From Christiangramia aestuarii (lineage in GTDB: Bacteria > Bacteroidota > Bacteroidia > Flavobacteriales > Flavobacteriaceae): a stretch of DNA of 64,000 nt. This document shows positions 28,947 through 38,347 of this stretch, in pieces (within the stretch, counting starts at the first letter, position 1; each line of letters begins with the position of its first letter). The notes below the pieces were generated by a model. The model saw only the letters and a list, made by a program, of their open reading frames with translations, was not told the origin of the DNA and made no database searches. The DNA is taken from NCBI RefSeq assembly GCF_009735585.1, contig NZ_VJVW01000004.1, forward strand, positions 62,001 to 126,000. The letters run 5' to 3'. The translations under genes and the position numbers were made by a program.

Positions 28947-31346
28947 ATGATTACCAATACAGAACTAGAATATAAAGGGGACTTATACCCTACCGCCCTG
29001 ATATCATTTGAACACGACCAGGACACCATAAGTTTTATCACTAAAAATGGCGTAAGGTTAATGATACAGGTTTTACGCGACAATATGTTGAGGCTGCGAT
29101 ATGCCACCTCAGGGATCTTCGAGGACGATTTTTCTTATGCCGTAGACAAGGATCATCCTCATGGCTTTAACCAGCTTAAGGTTGAGGAGAACGAAACCCA
29201 TGTGATCATCACCACTGAAAAGTTTATCTGTAAGGTGGCCAGGGATGATATCAGGGTTGGCATGTATGATCTTAACGGAAAACCAATACTCGAAGATGAG
29301 CAGGGCTTTCACTGGGAAGAAAGTTTTGAGTTCGGGGGGAACTTCGTGAAAATGAGCAAAACCTCCCGGGACCAGGAAAATTTCTTTGGTCTTGGAGACA
29401 AACCCACTAATTTCAACCTGAAAGGAAAAAGGCTTAGTATGTGGAACACAGACCAGTATGCCTACGGGAAAGATACCAATGAACTTTATAAGGCTGTTCC
29501 ATTTTATATGGGATTGCATAACAACATGAGCTACGGTATCTTTTTCGACAATACCTTTAAAACGCATTTCGATTTTTGCCACGAGCGCAGGAACGTGACC
29601 AGCTTCTGGGCAGACGGGGGTGAAATGAACTATTATTTCATCTACGGCCCAGAAATGAACGATGTGCTCACCACCTATACCGATCTAACAGGAAAACCTG
29701 AACTTCCGCCCATGTGGGCACTGGGATTCCACCAGTGTAAATGGAGCTATTACCCGGAAAGCAAGGTGAAAGAGATCACCTCAAAGTTCCGCGAGCTTAA
29801 TTTCCCCTGTGACGCCATCTACCTGGATATAGATTATATGGACGGGTTCCGTTGTTTCACCTGGAACAAGGAATATTTCCCCGATCCAAAAAGAATGGTT
29901 TCTGAACTCGAGGAAGACGGATTCAAGACAGTTGCTATCATAGACCCGGGGATCAAGATCGACCTTAGTTATGATATTTTCAAGGAGGCCCTGGAAAAGA
30001 ACTACTTCTGTCGCCGAGCTGATGGGCCCTATATGCAGGGAAAAGTATGGCCGGGAGAATGTTATTTTCCAGATTTCACCAATCCTGAAGTTAGGGAATG
30101 GTGGAGCGGACTCTACCGTGAACTCATAGGTGATATTGGCGTTAAAGGTGTGTGGAACGATATGAACGAACCCGCAGTGATGGAAGTTCCCGGAAAGACC
30201 TTCCCTCTGGATGTACGGCATGATTATGATGGGCATCGCTGTAGCCACCGGAAGGCGCATAATATCTACGGGATGCAAATGGCCCGTGCGACCTATGAAG
30301 GTGTTAAAAAATATAATTTCCCTAAAAGACCATTTATCATTACCAGGGCCAATTATTCGGGAGGACAGAGATATACTTCTACCTGGACTGGTGATAATAT
30401 AGCTACCTGGGAACATTTATGGCTGGCCAATGTGCAGATTCAACGACTTTGTTTAAGCGGAATGAGTTTTGCAGGATCAGATATTGGCGGGTTTGCCGAG
30501 CAGCCCTCAGGAGAGCTCTATACCCGCTGGATACAGCTGGGTGTTTTCCATCCTTTTTGCCGGGTACATTCTTCGGGAGACCACGGAGAACAGGAGCCAT
30601 GGTTCTTTGGAGAGGAAGTTCTGGATATCACCAGGAAATACGTGGAATTAAGATACCAGCTTCTGCCGTACCTCTACACGGCTTTCTATCAATATGTACA
30701 GGAAGGCATGCCAATCCTAAAACCCCTGGTATATTTTGACCAGCAGGATGTGCAAACGCATTACCGATCTGATGAGTTCATCTTCGGAAACCAGATCCTG
30801 GTATGCCCGGTTCAGGAACCAAACGTACAGGGAAGAAGAATGTATATCCCGCGCGGGAAATGGTACAACTTCTGGAACGACAAGCTCATCACCGGAGGTA
30901 AGGAAATGTATGTGGATGCGCCATTAGAGACCATCCCAATCTTTATTAAAGAAGGTGCGGTGATACCGAAATACCCGGTGCAGCAATATGTTGACCAGCT
31001 GGATATTGAAGAACTCACCCTGGATGTATATTATAAACTGGGTAAGGAGAATTCAGACCTTTATGAAGATGCACACGATGGCTACGAATACAGGCAGAAC
31101 ATCTACAGCCTGCGTACCTTTAAATTAACCGGAAAAGAGGACGAGATCATCCTGCAACAGCATAAAAGCGGGAAATATTCTGCGCCCTATAGTACTCTTA
31201 AATTGAAGTTCCATGGACTTCCCTTCGATATTAAACGTGTGTTCTTCGAAAATGAGGAGGTTCCTTTGGAGAAACTTCAATTCAATGCCGAAGAAAAAAC
31301 CATGATCGTAGATAAGGAATTCGGGGAATTACACCTGGTAGGATAA
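28947..31346 (+). CDS. GH31-family alpha-glucosidase
   Basis: 799 residues with an N-terminal beta-sandwich (galactose-mutarotase-like), a catalytic barrel and C-terminal sheets. The nucleophile motif is GVWNDMNEPAV, the acid/base region TSTWTGDNIATWEHL, and the substrate-binding FHPFCRVHSSGD is also present. There is no signal peptide, so it acts in the cytosol, probably releasing glucose or moving glucosyl units from alpha-glucans or maltosides. As the last gene of the GlgE operon it may turn over the polymer or provide maltose. A terminator follows 25 bases after the stop. Confidence 0.92.
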   Translation: MITNTELEYKGDLYPTALISFEHDQDTISFITKNGVRLMIQVLRDNMLRLRYATSGIFEDDFSYAVDKDHPHGFNQLKVEENETHVIITTEKFICKVARDDIRVGMYDLNGKPILEDEQGFHWEESFEFGGNFVKMSKTSRDQENFFGLGDKPTNFNLKGKRLSMWNTDQYAYGKDTNELYKAVPFYMGLHNNMSYGIFFDNTFKTHFDFCHERRNVTSFWADGGEMNYYFIYGPEMNDVLTTYTDLTGKPELPPMWALGFHQCKWSYYPESKVKEITSKFRELNFPCDAIYLDIDYMDGFRCFTWNKEYFPDPKRMVSELEEDGFKTVAIIDPGIKIDLSYDIFKEALEKNYFCRRADGPYMQGKVWPGECYFPDFTNPEVREWWSGLYRELIGDIGVKGVWNDMNEPAVMEVPGKTFPLDVRHDYDGHRCSHRKAHNIYGMQMARATYEGVKKYNFPKRPFIITRANYSGGQRYTSTWTGDNIATWEHLWLANVQIQRLCLSGMSFAGSDIGGFAEQPSGELYTRWIQLGVFHPFCRVHSSGDHGEQEPWFFGEEVLDITRKYVELRYQLLPYLYTAFYQYVQEGMPILKPLVYFDQQDVQTHYRSDEFIFGNQILVCPVQEPNVQGRRMYIPRGKWYNFWNDKLITGGKEMYVDAPLETIPIFIKEGAVIPKYPVQQYVDQLDIEELTLDVYYKLGKENSDLYEDAHDGYEYRQNIYSLRTFKLTGKEDEIILQQHKSGKYSAPYSTLKLKFHGLPFDIKRVFFENEEVPLEKLQFNAEEKTMIVDKEFGELHLVG

Positions 31347-31371
31347 AACCAGATATGAATTAAAATAAATC

Positions 31372-31408
31372 AGCCTGTCCGGAGCGATCCAGACAGGCTA
31401 ATTTTTTT
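31372..31408. terminator. Bidirectional terminator between the glucan operon and the HTCS gene
   Basis: The arms AGCCTGTC (31372-31379) and GACAGGCT (31392-31399) pair perfectly. T7 follows on the plus strand and an A/T-rich run precedes it, so it can end both converging transcripts. Confidence 0.9.
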
Positions 31409-31423
31409 AGGGCAAAAAAATGG

Positions 31424-34400
31424 TTAAGATTTGTCTTCCATAGATTCTGCGAGGCTATAGCCGAAGAATTTTTTGAAAGAACTGTAAAACAACTTCGGAC
31501 TCGAAAATCCGGATTTATAGGCGATCTCCATCACATTCATATCTGTATGCTCCATGAGATCCCTGGCGTAGTTAAGCCTGGTAAATTCCATGAAATCCTG
31601 GGGAGATAGGTTCACTATGCTCTTTAATTTCATGAATAAGGTATTGCTGCTCATTCCCACGGCAGCACTCAGGTTGTGCACCGTGAAATTCTCATTCTTA
31701 ATATTCTGAATAATAAGGTCATTTAAGGCCACGATGAACTTTTCATCTTTCTTGCTTCTGAATTTCACTTCAGAATGTGCTATATGCGATTTCACGTATG
31801 AATCCCGGATATCCTTCTGCCAGCTTAGGATCTTATTGATCTTTAACATCAGGAAATTAAGGTCGATAGGCTTGGAGATGACCTCGGTGGTTTCATCCAG
31901 CTGGATCTCGTCGAACACCTGGTCCTCCTCTGCCACTAGGAAGATATTGATATGGTTTAGACCAATATTGCTCTTCAGCATCTTGGAGAGCTGCACCGCG
32001 TTCATATCTGGAAGCAGGCTGGTGGCTATGATGATATCGGGAAAGATCATCCCGGCCTTTTCTATACCTTCTTCTCCGCTGGTCGCCTGGTAGATCTGGC
32101 AGTATTTCCCGATACTTCCTGCCAGCATTTCCCTTATTTCGGGATCATTTTCGATGAGCAATACCTTGCTTTCTCCTAAATGGAAAGGTTTTTCTGAAGA
32201 CACAGGAGTTTGCTCCGGTTCCTTTGCCGGTATTAGACTCTGAGCTTTTAGTATCGCCGCAGCACGTTCCGGCACCTTGCGATATTCATCTTTTTTATTT
32301 TTTAGAACCGCGGTAAAAGTTGAGCCTTCGTTCTTTTCGGTCTCATAACTGAAACTTCCTCCCGTGCCCGCAATAAGTTCCTTGGCTTTCAGGATATATC
32401 TTAGTCCGCTTTTATCCCTGATCGCCGGCCCGGTATTCAGGCTCCTCTTTTTCTCCAGCACCTTGATATCATTTTCTGGAATCCCCCGGCCGTTATCGGT
32501 GATCTGTACCTTAAGGTCGTCTACACTGGTCCCAATGACGTTGATGATAAGCTTTCCTTTTTTGACGGAATATCCCGTGCTGCCCGAGATGAGACTATAG
32601 AAAATCTTATCCAGCATTTCGATATTGAAATAGAATTCAGCATCTCCCCAATGATCGTTCACTACCACTTCGAGATCTTTCATCTTATAGATAGGCCGAA
32701 TATCGTTCATCATTTGCAGGATGTGGGAATGCAAACTTATCCTGGAGATCTCATACACAGATCCCTGGTAATTGAAATTCAGGATCTGGTTAAAAAGATC
32801 GTCGAACCTGGCTGCAAACCTTTGCAGATCTTCGGTGTTCCCCGGTTCAGACGTGGCAGAGATCTTGCTTAGGGATTTTACGGCACTTTCTACCGGCTGC
32901 TGAAACTCCTTTTTAAGTTGTTCCCTGAGTTCTTCCCGGGCGGCCCTGTCGGCATCCCTGGACCTCTTTACAAATACAACTACGAAGATCACGATCATCG
33001 CCAGCACGCTAATTCCCATGAAAAGGTAAACACTGCTGATGGTTCCCGCTACGGCCTCTACATTTATCCTTACAGATTCAGGTTCTGTCCAGGCCGAATC
33101 TCCTAGCCTGGCCTTTACTTTAAAATCATAGGACCCGGGCGGCAGGTTGGCATAATTAGCATGGGTAAGCCCTGATGGTTTAGACCAGTCCTCTTCCAGT
33201 CCTTCCATTTTCCAGGAGTAAAGAATTCCTTCAGGATCAAGGTGGCTTATACCCGCAAAACTTATCCTGAAGCCCGAATTTTCATCCAGGTTCACCTCAG
33301 ACTTTTTTCTCAGATTGAAGCTGCTCTTTTCTTTATCCTTTTCTTTCGGAAGGAAAAGCGTTCTCAATTCCAGGCGGGGCTTGAACTCCTTTTGCGCCAG
33401 CATGGTCTTGGGTATAAAAATGTTCACCCCCCTGGGGCTGCCCAGGACCAGCGAACCATCTTTCAATCTTGCGAATTCTGTGGTAAGTTCGTTTGTGCTT
33501 AACCCATTAAGTTCGGTGTACACCTCAATTTTACCATTATCGGTCTTATAAAAGGCCAGTCCTTTGTCTGTAGCCAGCCAGAAACCATTATCGGCATCCA
33601 GGTCCAGGCTGGTGATATTATTTGAAGGCAGGCCATCCTCCCTGGTCAGGTTCTTTAATTCTTCAGATTCAAAATCATAAATGATAAGACCGGCTCCCTT
33701 GGTGGCAAAAAAGCCCTGTCCCTGGTGAGAGATCTTGACATCGTTCATCGAATAATAGAGCATCTCGGGGCCGGCATTCAGCTTTTCCAGGTCGGTTATT
33801 CTTCCGGAATAAGGATCAAGGGAATGTACACGTGCGCCGGTAGCCACGATGATCTTTTTCGGCCCGAGCTCGGCCATCGCCTGAACGTCCCTTATAGGAT
33901 ATTCCTTTATTATATCTTGAGGCGAGATCCTGGTTAGATATGCCTTCTCACTGCCTACCCAAACATTGTTTTTTGCATCTACAAAAAGTGTACTGGCAGA
34001 ACGAATACCTGTTTTATTAAGAGCGTCTACCGAGTAATGCGCTCTTTTGAGCGTATGAATATTGATCTTATACACCCCATCGTTGGCCGTTGCCACCCAC
34101 ATATGTTCACCAGTTGAGGCGAGGCCTGTGATCTCGTCGGGCTTATTAAAACTATGGCGATAATTCAGGTTTTTGATATGCCTCCAGCGGTTGGATGTCG
34201 TATTCCAGATACTCAATCCCTTAGCCGTACCAAACCAGATATTGGCTTCAGCATCCTCTTTGGCGGCCACTACAAAATCGTCACTCAGGCTGGAATATTT
34301 GGTTTCGTCGTTTTTAAGAGTTTTAACCGCCAGGCCTGAAAAATTCTGTAGGTACAGGCCCTGCGATGCTACCATCCAGAGAAGATTCTGGGAATTGAGG

Positions 34401-35293
34401 TCAAGCTTATAGATATTGTCGGGATAATCTATATTGCTTTCCACCGGCGCCAAACGGTCGTTCAACCTTAGGACTCCTGCACCCTTGGTGGCAATAATTA
34501 CCTCATCATTGAACCTTTCGAGGTCGGTTATTTCATTCTGTGAAAATTCCCAGGGAACAGAGCTGAGTTTCTCTATTTTTCTTAGATCTGCATGCAGACG
34601 GTACAGCCCCCTTTCCTTCGTTCCTATCAGGACCTCATTATCCAAGGCCAGCATGCTGCTGATTTGAAGGTCCTGATAATAGCCCATATCAATCTTGCTG
34701 AATTTCCCCGATCTCCTGTTTATTGTGAGAATGCCGTTGGGACCGCCAAAAATGACCTGATCATTGAAAATTACGATATCAGCAGCCATGGTGTTTTCTG
34801 AAAGGAAACGGGAAATACCGAAATCTTTCTTTTTCTCATCAATATTGAGCTTGAAGATCCCATTTTCAGCAGCGATCCATAATTGTTTTCCGGCGTCCTC
34901 TTTAAGCGCATAGATGTTCCCGGTGATATCACTCACAAATTCGAAACTATCCAGGCTGGCATTATAAATGGCCAATCCGTGGTTTCCGGCCAGCCAGATC
35001 TTATTTTCTGAATCTGTATAAGTGAATTTGTATACTTTGCCTATCTCTTTAGGTATCCCCCGGAATTTATTAAAATCTTCTATCCTTATGGAATTATACC
35101 TCATCACCTGCATCGGGGTGGTGATCCAAAGCTCATCCCCTTGGTCCTGCTGGATGTGTACCTGCTCGGCTTTGATAAATGGTTCAACAGCCTCAATTCT
35201 TTTAACTGAATTTGCATTCTGCCCGATAAGATTACCGGTGATCCCGATCAAGATTATGACCGAAAACAGAACCCTAAATTTAAAATGCCCCAA
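31424..35293 (-). CDS. HTCS-type hybrid regulator with degenerate phosphorelay
   Basis: 1289 residues. The order is signal peptide, periplasmic two-component propeller repeats (about 30-640), Y_Y_Y domain (about 680-745), membrane helix (about 753-776), kinase-like region, receiver-like region (about 1040-1155) and AraC-type HTH (about 1185-1285). The layout matches hybrid two-component systems that sense glycans in Bacteroidota. The expected H-box His is Lys795 (KKEFQQP), N-box Asn residues are Ser900 and Gly904, the second glycine-rich loop is broken (DKSGL), and the expected receiver Asp is Thr1091 (IIIATSLLP). The DNGRGIP motif remains. The intact sensor and HTH suggest signalling without phosphotransfer. 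No SusC/D pair is adjacent. Confidence 0.9.
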   Translation of the reverse strand: MGHFKFRVLFSVIILIGITGNLIGQNANSVKRIEAVEPFIKAEQVHIQQDQGDELWITTPMQVMRYNSIRIEDFNKFRGIPKEIGKVYKFTYTDSENKIWLAGNHGLAIYNASLDSFEFVSDITGNIYALKEDAGKQLWIAAENGIFKLNIDEKKKDFGISRFLSENTMAADIVIFNDQVIFGGPNGILTINRRSGKFSKIDMGYYQDLQISSMLALDNEVLIGTKERGLYRLHADLRKIEKLSSVPWEFSQNEITDLERFNDEVIIATKGAGVLRLNDRLAPVESNIDYPDNIYKLDLNSQNLLWMVASQGLYLQNFSGLAVKTLKNDETKYSSLSDDFVVAAKEDAEANIWFGTAKGLSIWNTTSNRWRHIKNLNYRHSFNKPDEITGLASTGEHMWVATANDGVYKINIHTLKRAHYSVDALNKTGIRSASTLFVDAKNNVWVGSEKAYLTRISPQDIIKEYPIRDVQAMAELGPKKIIVATGARVHSLDPYSGRITDLEKLNAGPEMLYYSMNDVKISHQGQGFFATKGAGLIIYDFESEELKNLTREDGLPSNNITSLDLDADNGFWLATDKGLAFYKTDNGKIEVYTELNGLSTNELTTEFARLKDGSLVLGSPRGVNIFIPKTMLAQKEFKPRLELRTLFLPKEKDKEKSSFNLRKKSEVNLDENSGFRISFAGISHLDPEGILYSWKMEGLEEDWSKPSGLTHANYANLPPGSYDFKVKARLGDSAWTEPESVRINVEAVAGTISSVYLFMGISVLAMIVIFVVVFVKRSRDADRAAREELREQLKKEFQQPVESAVKSLSKISATSEPGNTEDLQRFAARFDDLFNQILNFNYQGSVYEISRISLHSHILQMMNDIRPIYKMKDLEVVVNDHWGDAEFYFNIEMLDKIFYSLISGSTGYSVKKGKLIINVIGTSVDDLKVQITDNGRGIPENDIKVLEKKRSLNTGPAIRDKSGLRYILKAKELIAGTGGSFSYETEKNEGSTFTAVLKNKKDEYRKVPERAAAILKAQSLIPAKEPEQTPVSSEKPFHLGESKVLLIENDPEIREMLAGSIGKYCQIYQATSGEEGIEKAGMIFPDIIIATSLLPDMNAVQLSKMLKSNIGLNHINIFLVAEEDQVFDEIQLDETTEVISKPIDLNFLMLKINKILSWQKDIRDSYVKSHIAHSEVKFRSKKDEKFIVALNDLIIQNIKNENFTVHNLSAAVGMSSNTLFMKLKSIVNLSPQDFMEFTRLNYARDLMEHTDMNVMEIAYKSGFSSPKLFYSSFKKFFGYSLAESMEDKS

Positions 35294-35594
35294 ATCTCAA
35301 ATTTTTTGTAGTAATAGCAGTGATAATTTAGGAATTATCGGATTCACAAACCTCTGTTTACTAGTTTTTTAGAAGGCATTTATCAATACGATATCAACAA
35401 AATAAAGAAAGAATTTTCATACAAAGAAAAAGGAAGGAGAAACAAAAAAGGCTAACTAATATACCAACGCATATTTAGCTAGCCTTCCGGCTAATCGTTT
35501 TACCGATTAACAACATTATAAAGGTACGAATCGTATTTTTTATTTCAAACCGTTCCCAGACCAAAGACAAAAAATACAGGTTTTCCTGTAGGAA
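35294..35594. other. Intergenic stretch between the HTCS gene and the cco locus
   Basis: No gene is seen. It contains the terminator of the minus-strand cco operon (35442-35486) and must contain the HTCS promoter, for which no clear TAnnTTTG element was found. Confidence 0.5.
35442..35486 (-). terminator. Terminator of the cbb3 oxidase operon
   Basis: On the minus strand the arms AAGGCTAGCTAA and TTAGTTAGCCTT pair at 11 of 12 positions around a 15-base loop and run into TTTTTTG. It lies about 110 bases after the stop of the 45-residue gene, the last gene of the operon. Confidence 0.8.
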
Positions 35595-35732
35595 TTAATC
35601 TTCCTTATTCCGGCCATTCTGTACCATCCGATTGACCACCAGGATCAAAATGAGACATACAACAGCAAAAAACAGTATGATCCCAGTTCCTAGAGACCAA
35701 TTGACCAGTGGAAAAAATGAGAGTGAATTCAT
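35595..35732 (-). CDS. 45-residue single-helix membrane protein in the cco operon
   Basis: ATG at 35730-35732 and TAA at 35595-35597 give a 45-residue protein. A short N-terminal stretch (NSLSFFPLVNWSLG) leads into one hydrophobic helix (about residues 15-34) and a polar basic tail. It begins 3 bases after the stop of the SafE-like gene, so it is almost surely co-transcribed with the cbb3 oxidase genes and is the last gene before their terminator. It is not CcoQ (encoded earlier). A small accessory subunit or assembly peptide is possible; no family is recognised. Confidence 0.65.
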   Translation of the reverse strand: MNSLSFFPLVNWSLGTGIILFFAVVCLILILVVNRMVQNGRNKED

Positions 35733-35735
35733 GAT

Positions 35736-36461
35736 CTAAGATTTTGTGATTAGCATTGGTTTATGGCATTCGTATTCAGAACTAACCTGTTCTGTTTGTT
35801 GTTTTGGCGAAACGTAGGGAATACCGAGGCCCAGTCCGCGTAATATGAACATTATGGCCATTAGTCCTACAAAGACCGGTACCAGTCGCCGAATATATTT
35901 CCTGCTTTTAACTGAAATGATATTGCTCAGCCAGATAGCACTGGTCATTAACGGTATGGTTCCTACTCCAAAAAGAAGCATGTAAAAGCTTCCCTGCAAG
36001 GCATTCCCCGAGGCGATGGCTCCAAACACGGCAATGTACACCAGCCCGCAGGGTAAAAAGCCATTCAGGAAACCTACGCTATAAAATGTATCGGGGCTCT
36101 TCTTTTTCAACTCCTTTCCTAACCTGTTTTTGAGCACGCCTGCTAATTTGAATCCCCCTTTTTCAGGATCGAGCTTTCCTAATTTGCGTTTGGGTATTAG
36201 TACCAGGATAAGCATGATTACCCCAATGATTATGGAAAGCTGCTGTTGCAGGCCAAATAAGCCCAGGCTTTTACCTAACAGGCCAGAGGCCAGGCCAATA
36301 ATAGCATAGGCAGTTAGCCGGCCAGCATGATAAAGGAAGATCTGCAATAACCTCCTGGACCTATTAAGCCTGTCTAATGGCAATAAAAATGCTATAGGTC
36401 CGCACATCCCAATGCAATGGAAACTTCCTAACAATCCGAATATGATGGCCGAGAAAAACAT
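35736..36461 (-). CDS. SafE/DsbD-like membrane protein of the cco locus
   Basis: 241 residues with six or more membrane helices. Two cysteine-containing motifs sit in helices: HCIGMCGP near the N-terminus and NGFLPCGLVY in the middle, as in the TauE/SafE family members that accompany cbb3 oxidase genes and in the DsbD/CcdA group. The name 'sulfite exporter' often given to this family is unlikely to describe the role here; copper or thiol handling during oxidase assembly fits the context better. It abuts ccoH with no gap. Confidence 0.8.
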   Translation of the reverse strand: MFFSAIIFGLLGSFHCIGMCGPIAFLLPLDRLNRSRRLLQIFLYHAGRLTAYAIIGLASGLLGKSLGLFGLQQQLSIIIGVIMLILVLIPKRKLGKLDPEKGGFKLAGVLKNRLGKELKKKSPDTFYSVGFLNGFLPCGLVYIAVFGAIASGNALQGSFYMLLFGVGTIPLMTSAIWLSNIISVKSRKYIRRLVPVFVGLMAIMFILRGLGLGIPYVSPKQQTEQVSSEYECHKPMLITKS

Positions 36462-36911
36462 CTAATAAAGTATCTCTTTTTTGAACAGATATTCCTTTCC
36501 GTGCTCCTGCCAGCGAACCTTCAGGTTCCACCTGCCCGCAATCATTTGATCATCGGGAGCCAGCAGCCTGTTGTTCTCTATTTCAGAAAAAGGAATCACA
36601 AAATCCAGCTTCTTACTGGAAGGCCTGTAAAAGCTTACCGTTCCCTCCAATTCTGCCAGGTTCATAGTTTCAGGAAATTTCAGGATAAGTTTGTTCCCAT
36701 CTCTATATACTTCAATACCCTCCTCAAGCGCGAGAGCATTTTTTTCGGCGTCGATGTCCTGCTGATAATGCAACTCTTCACGATAATAGTCCTCTACTAC
36801 CAAATCGTGGTCATAATCTGTACTGCTCATCATGGTCACCACGAAATACATGATGAAAGAAATGAACGCCAGCATCCCAATGACCAATCCCGTTCCCCAA
36901 TTTATCTTCAT
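36462..36911 (-). CDS. ccoH: FixH/CcoH family oxidase assembly protein
   Basis: 149 residues with one N-terminal membrane helix (GTGLVIGMLAFISFIMYFVV) and a periplasmic domain beginning with the FixH pattern DYYREELHYQQDID. FixH/CcoH is needed for assembly of the cbb3 oxidase, working with the copper pump CcoI and the iron-sulfur protein CcoG. Position between ccoG and the SafE-like gene is as expected. Confidence 0.9.
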   Translation of the reverse strand: MKINWGTGLVIGMLAFISFIMYFVVTMMSSTDYDHDLVVEDYYREELHYQQDIDAEKNALALEEGIEVYRDGNKLILKFPETMNLAELEGTVSFYRPSSKKLDFVIPFSEIENNRLLAPDDQMIAGRWNLKVRWQEHGKEYLFKKEILY

Positions 36912-36923
36912 GATTTTTAATTT

Positions 36924-38342
36924 TTAGTTATAGCTTCTTGGACCTAAAAAGGTGGTCCCGGTGGTTTCTATCAAATCATCACTGCTGTAAATAGCGATCC
37001 TTATCTTATCTTTTTCGTTTTCCAGCGCTGCACGGTCTATCTCGACGAATAAAGTCCCCTCTACAAGTCCGTTGGCCGGAACTACGATAGAAGACTTTAC
37101 CGTATGAACGCTCCCATCGTGAGATTGTAACCTGAACTGCACATTCTCAAAATCCTTGGAGGTCTTATTAATTAGCTTGTAGGTGTATACATTACTTATA
37201 ATGTTATTTTCCTTATGCTCATAAAGCTGTCCCGGAAGCCTTAGGATATTGGCTTCTATATCACTTCTTAGAAAGAGCATCCCGCTAAGTACCGAAATCA
37301 GAATAAAAAGCACCGCGGCATATCCCTTTAGTCTGGGCGTGAGCCTGAACCTGGATTTCTGTTCGATGTTCTCTTCACTGGCATACCTTATAAGCCCACG
37401 GGGAAAATCAACGGCGTCCATCATCTTATTACAGGCATCTATACAGGCCGTACAATTCACACATTCAAGCTGGGTTCCATGGCGAATATCAATCCCGGTT
37501 GGGCAAACCTGTACGCATTGCGAACAATCTATACAATCACCTTTACCACTGGCTGCCCTATCTTCATTCTTTCTGAATTTGGCGCGCCCCTTTTCCTTTT
37601 CTCCCCGCTTGTTATCATAGGCGACCACGATAGATCTGTTATCCAAAAGCACTCCCTGAAGCCTTCCATAGGGACAGGCGATGATACACACCTGTTCCCG
37701 AAACCAGGCAAAGACAAAATAGAAGATTCCAGTAAAAATGAGTAAAGAAACCAGGGTGCTCAAATGGGCCAGGGGACCTTCTTTAATGAACATTAACAGG
37801 CGGTCACTGCCTATCAAATAGGCAAGAAACACATTCGCTATCAGGAAGGAGATGATGAAAAATAGGGTCCATTTAAGTCCTTTCTTTTTGATCTTTTCAG
37901 CATTCCATTCCTGTTTATCCAGGCGCATCTGTTTTCCCCTGTCTCCTTCTATCCAGTATTCAATTCTTCTGAAAACCATTTCCATAAAAATGGTCTGTGG
38001 ACATATCCACCCACAAAAGATCCTTCCGAAGGCAACCGTAAAAAGTACCACGAAGACCACCCCGATGAGCATCATCAAAACGAAAAGATAAAAATCCTGT
38101 GGCCAGAAGATCTTTCCGAAGATATGGAACCTACGTTCCAGCACATTGAACATGAGGAACTGGTTACCATCGATGCTGATAAAAGGAGCCGTGAAAAGAA
38201 AAGCCAATAATATATAGCTAACCCATTTTCTATACCGGTACAATTTACCTTCCGGCATTTTAGGGTAGACCCAGGATCGCTTACCTTCTGATGTAAGCGT
38301 CCCTATACTATCTCTGAATTTTTCGTGACCCTGTTTATCCAC
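36924..38342 (-). CDS. ccoG: Cytochrome oxidase accessory protein CcoG (FixG)
   Basis: 472 residues. Several N-terminal membrane helices are followed by a double 4Fe-4S ferredoxin motif (CIDCSQCVQVCPTG, then CVNCTACIDACNKM). IACPYGRLQG holds another conserved Cys. A C-terminal immunoglobulin-like domain ends in TFLGPRSYN. CcoG is thought to reduce copper for cbb3 oxidase assembly. It starts 5 bases after ccoP. Confidence 0.95.
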   Translation of the reverse strand: MDKQGHEKFRDSIGTLTSEGKRSWVYPKMPEGKLYRYRKWVSYILLAFLFTAPFISIDGNQFLMFNVLERRFHIFGKIFWPQDFYLFVLMMLIGVVFVVLFTVAFGRIFCGWICPQTIFMEMVFRRIEYWIEGDRGKQMRLDKQEWNAEKIKKKGLKWTLFFIISFLIANVFLAYLIGSDRLLMFIKEGPLAHLSTLVSLLIFTGIFYFVFAWFREQVCIIACPYGRLQGVLLDNRSIVVAYDNKRGEKEKGRAKFRKNEDRAASGKGDCIDCSQCVQVCPTGIDIRHGTQLECVNCTACIDACNKMMDAVDFPRGLIRYASEENIEQKSRFRLTPRLKGYAAVLFILISVLSGMLFLRSDIEANILRLPGQLYEHKENNIISNVYTYKLINKTSKDFENVQFRLQSHDGSVHTVKSSIVVPANGLVEGTLFVEIDRAALENEKDKIRIAIYSSDDLIETTGTTFLGPRSYN

Positions 38343-38347
38343 AATAT

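Noticed and set aside
29781-30416. 211-codon antisense frame in the GH31 gene
   Set aside because: Opposite to an unambiguous catalytic domain; its length reflects codon bias.
31424-35293. HTCS as direct regulator of the neighbouring GlgE operon
   Set aside because: The two converge on a bidirectional terminator, the operon encodes cytosolic enzymes without SusC/D, and no AraC-type repeat was identified at the glgE promoter. The link remains unproven.
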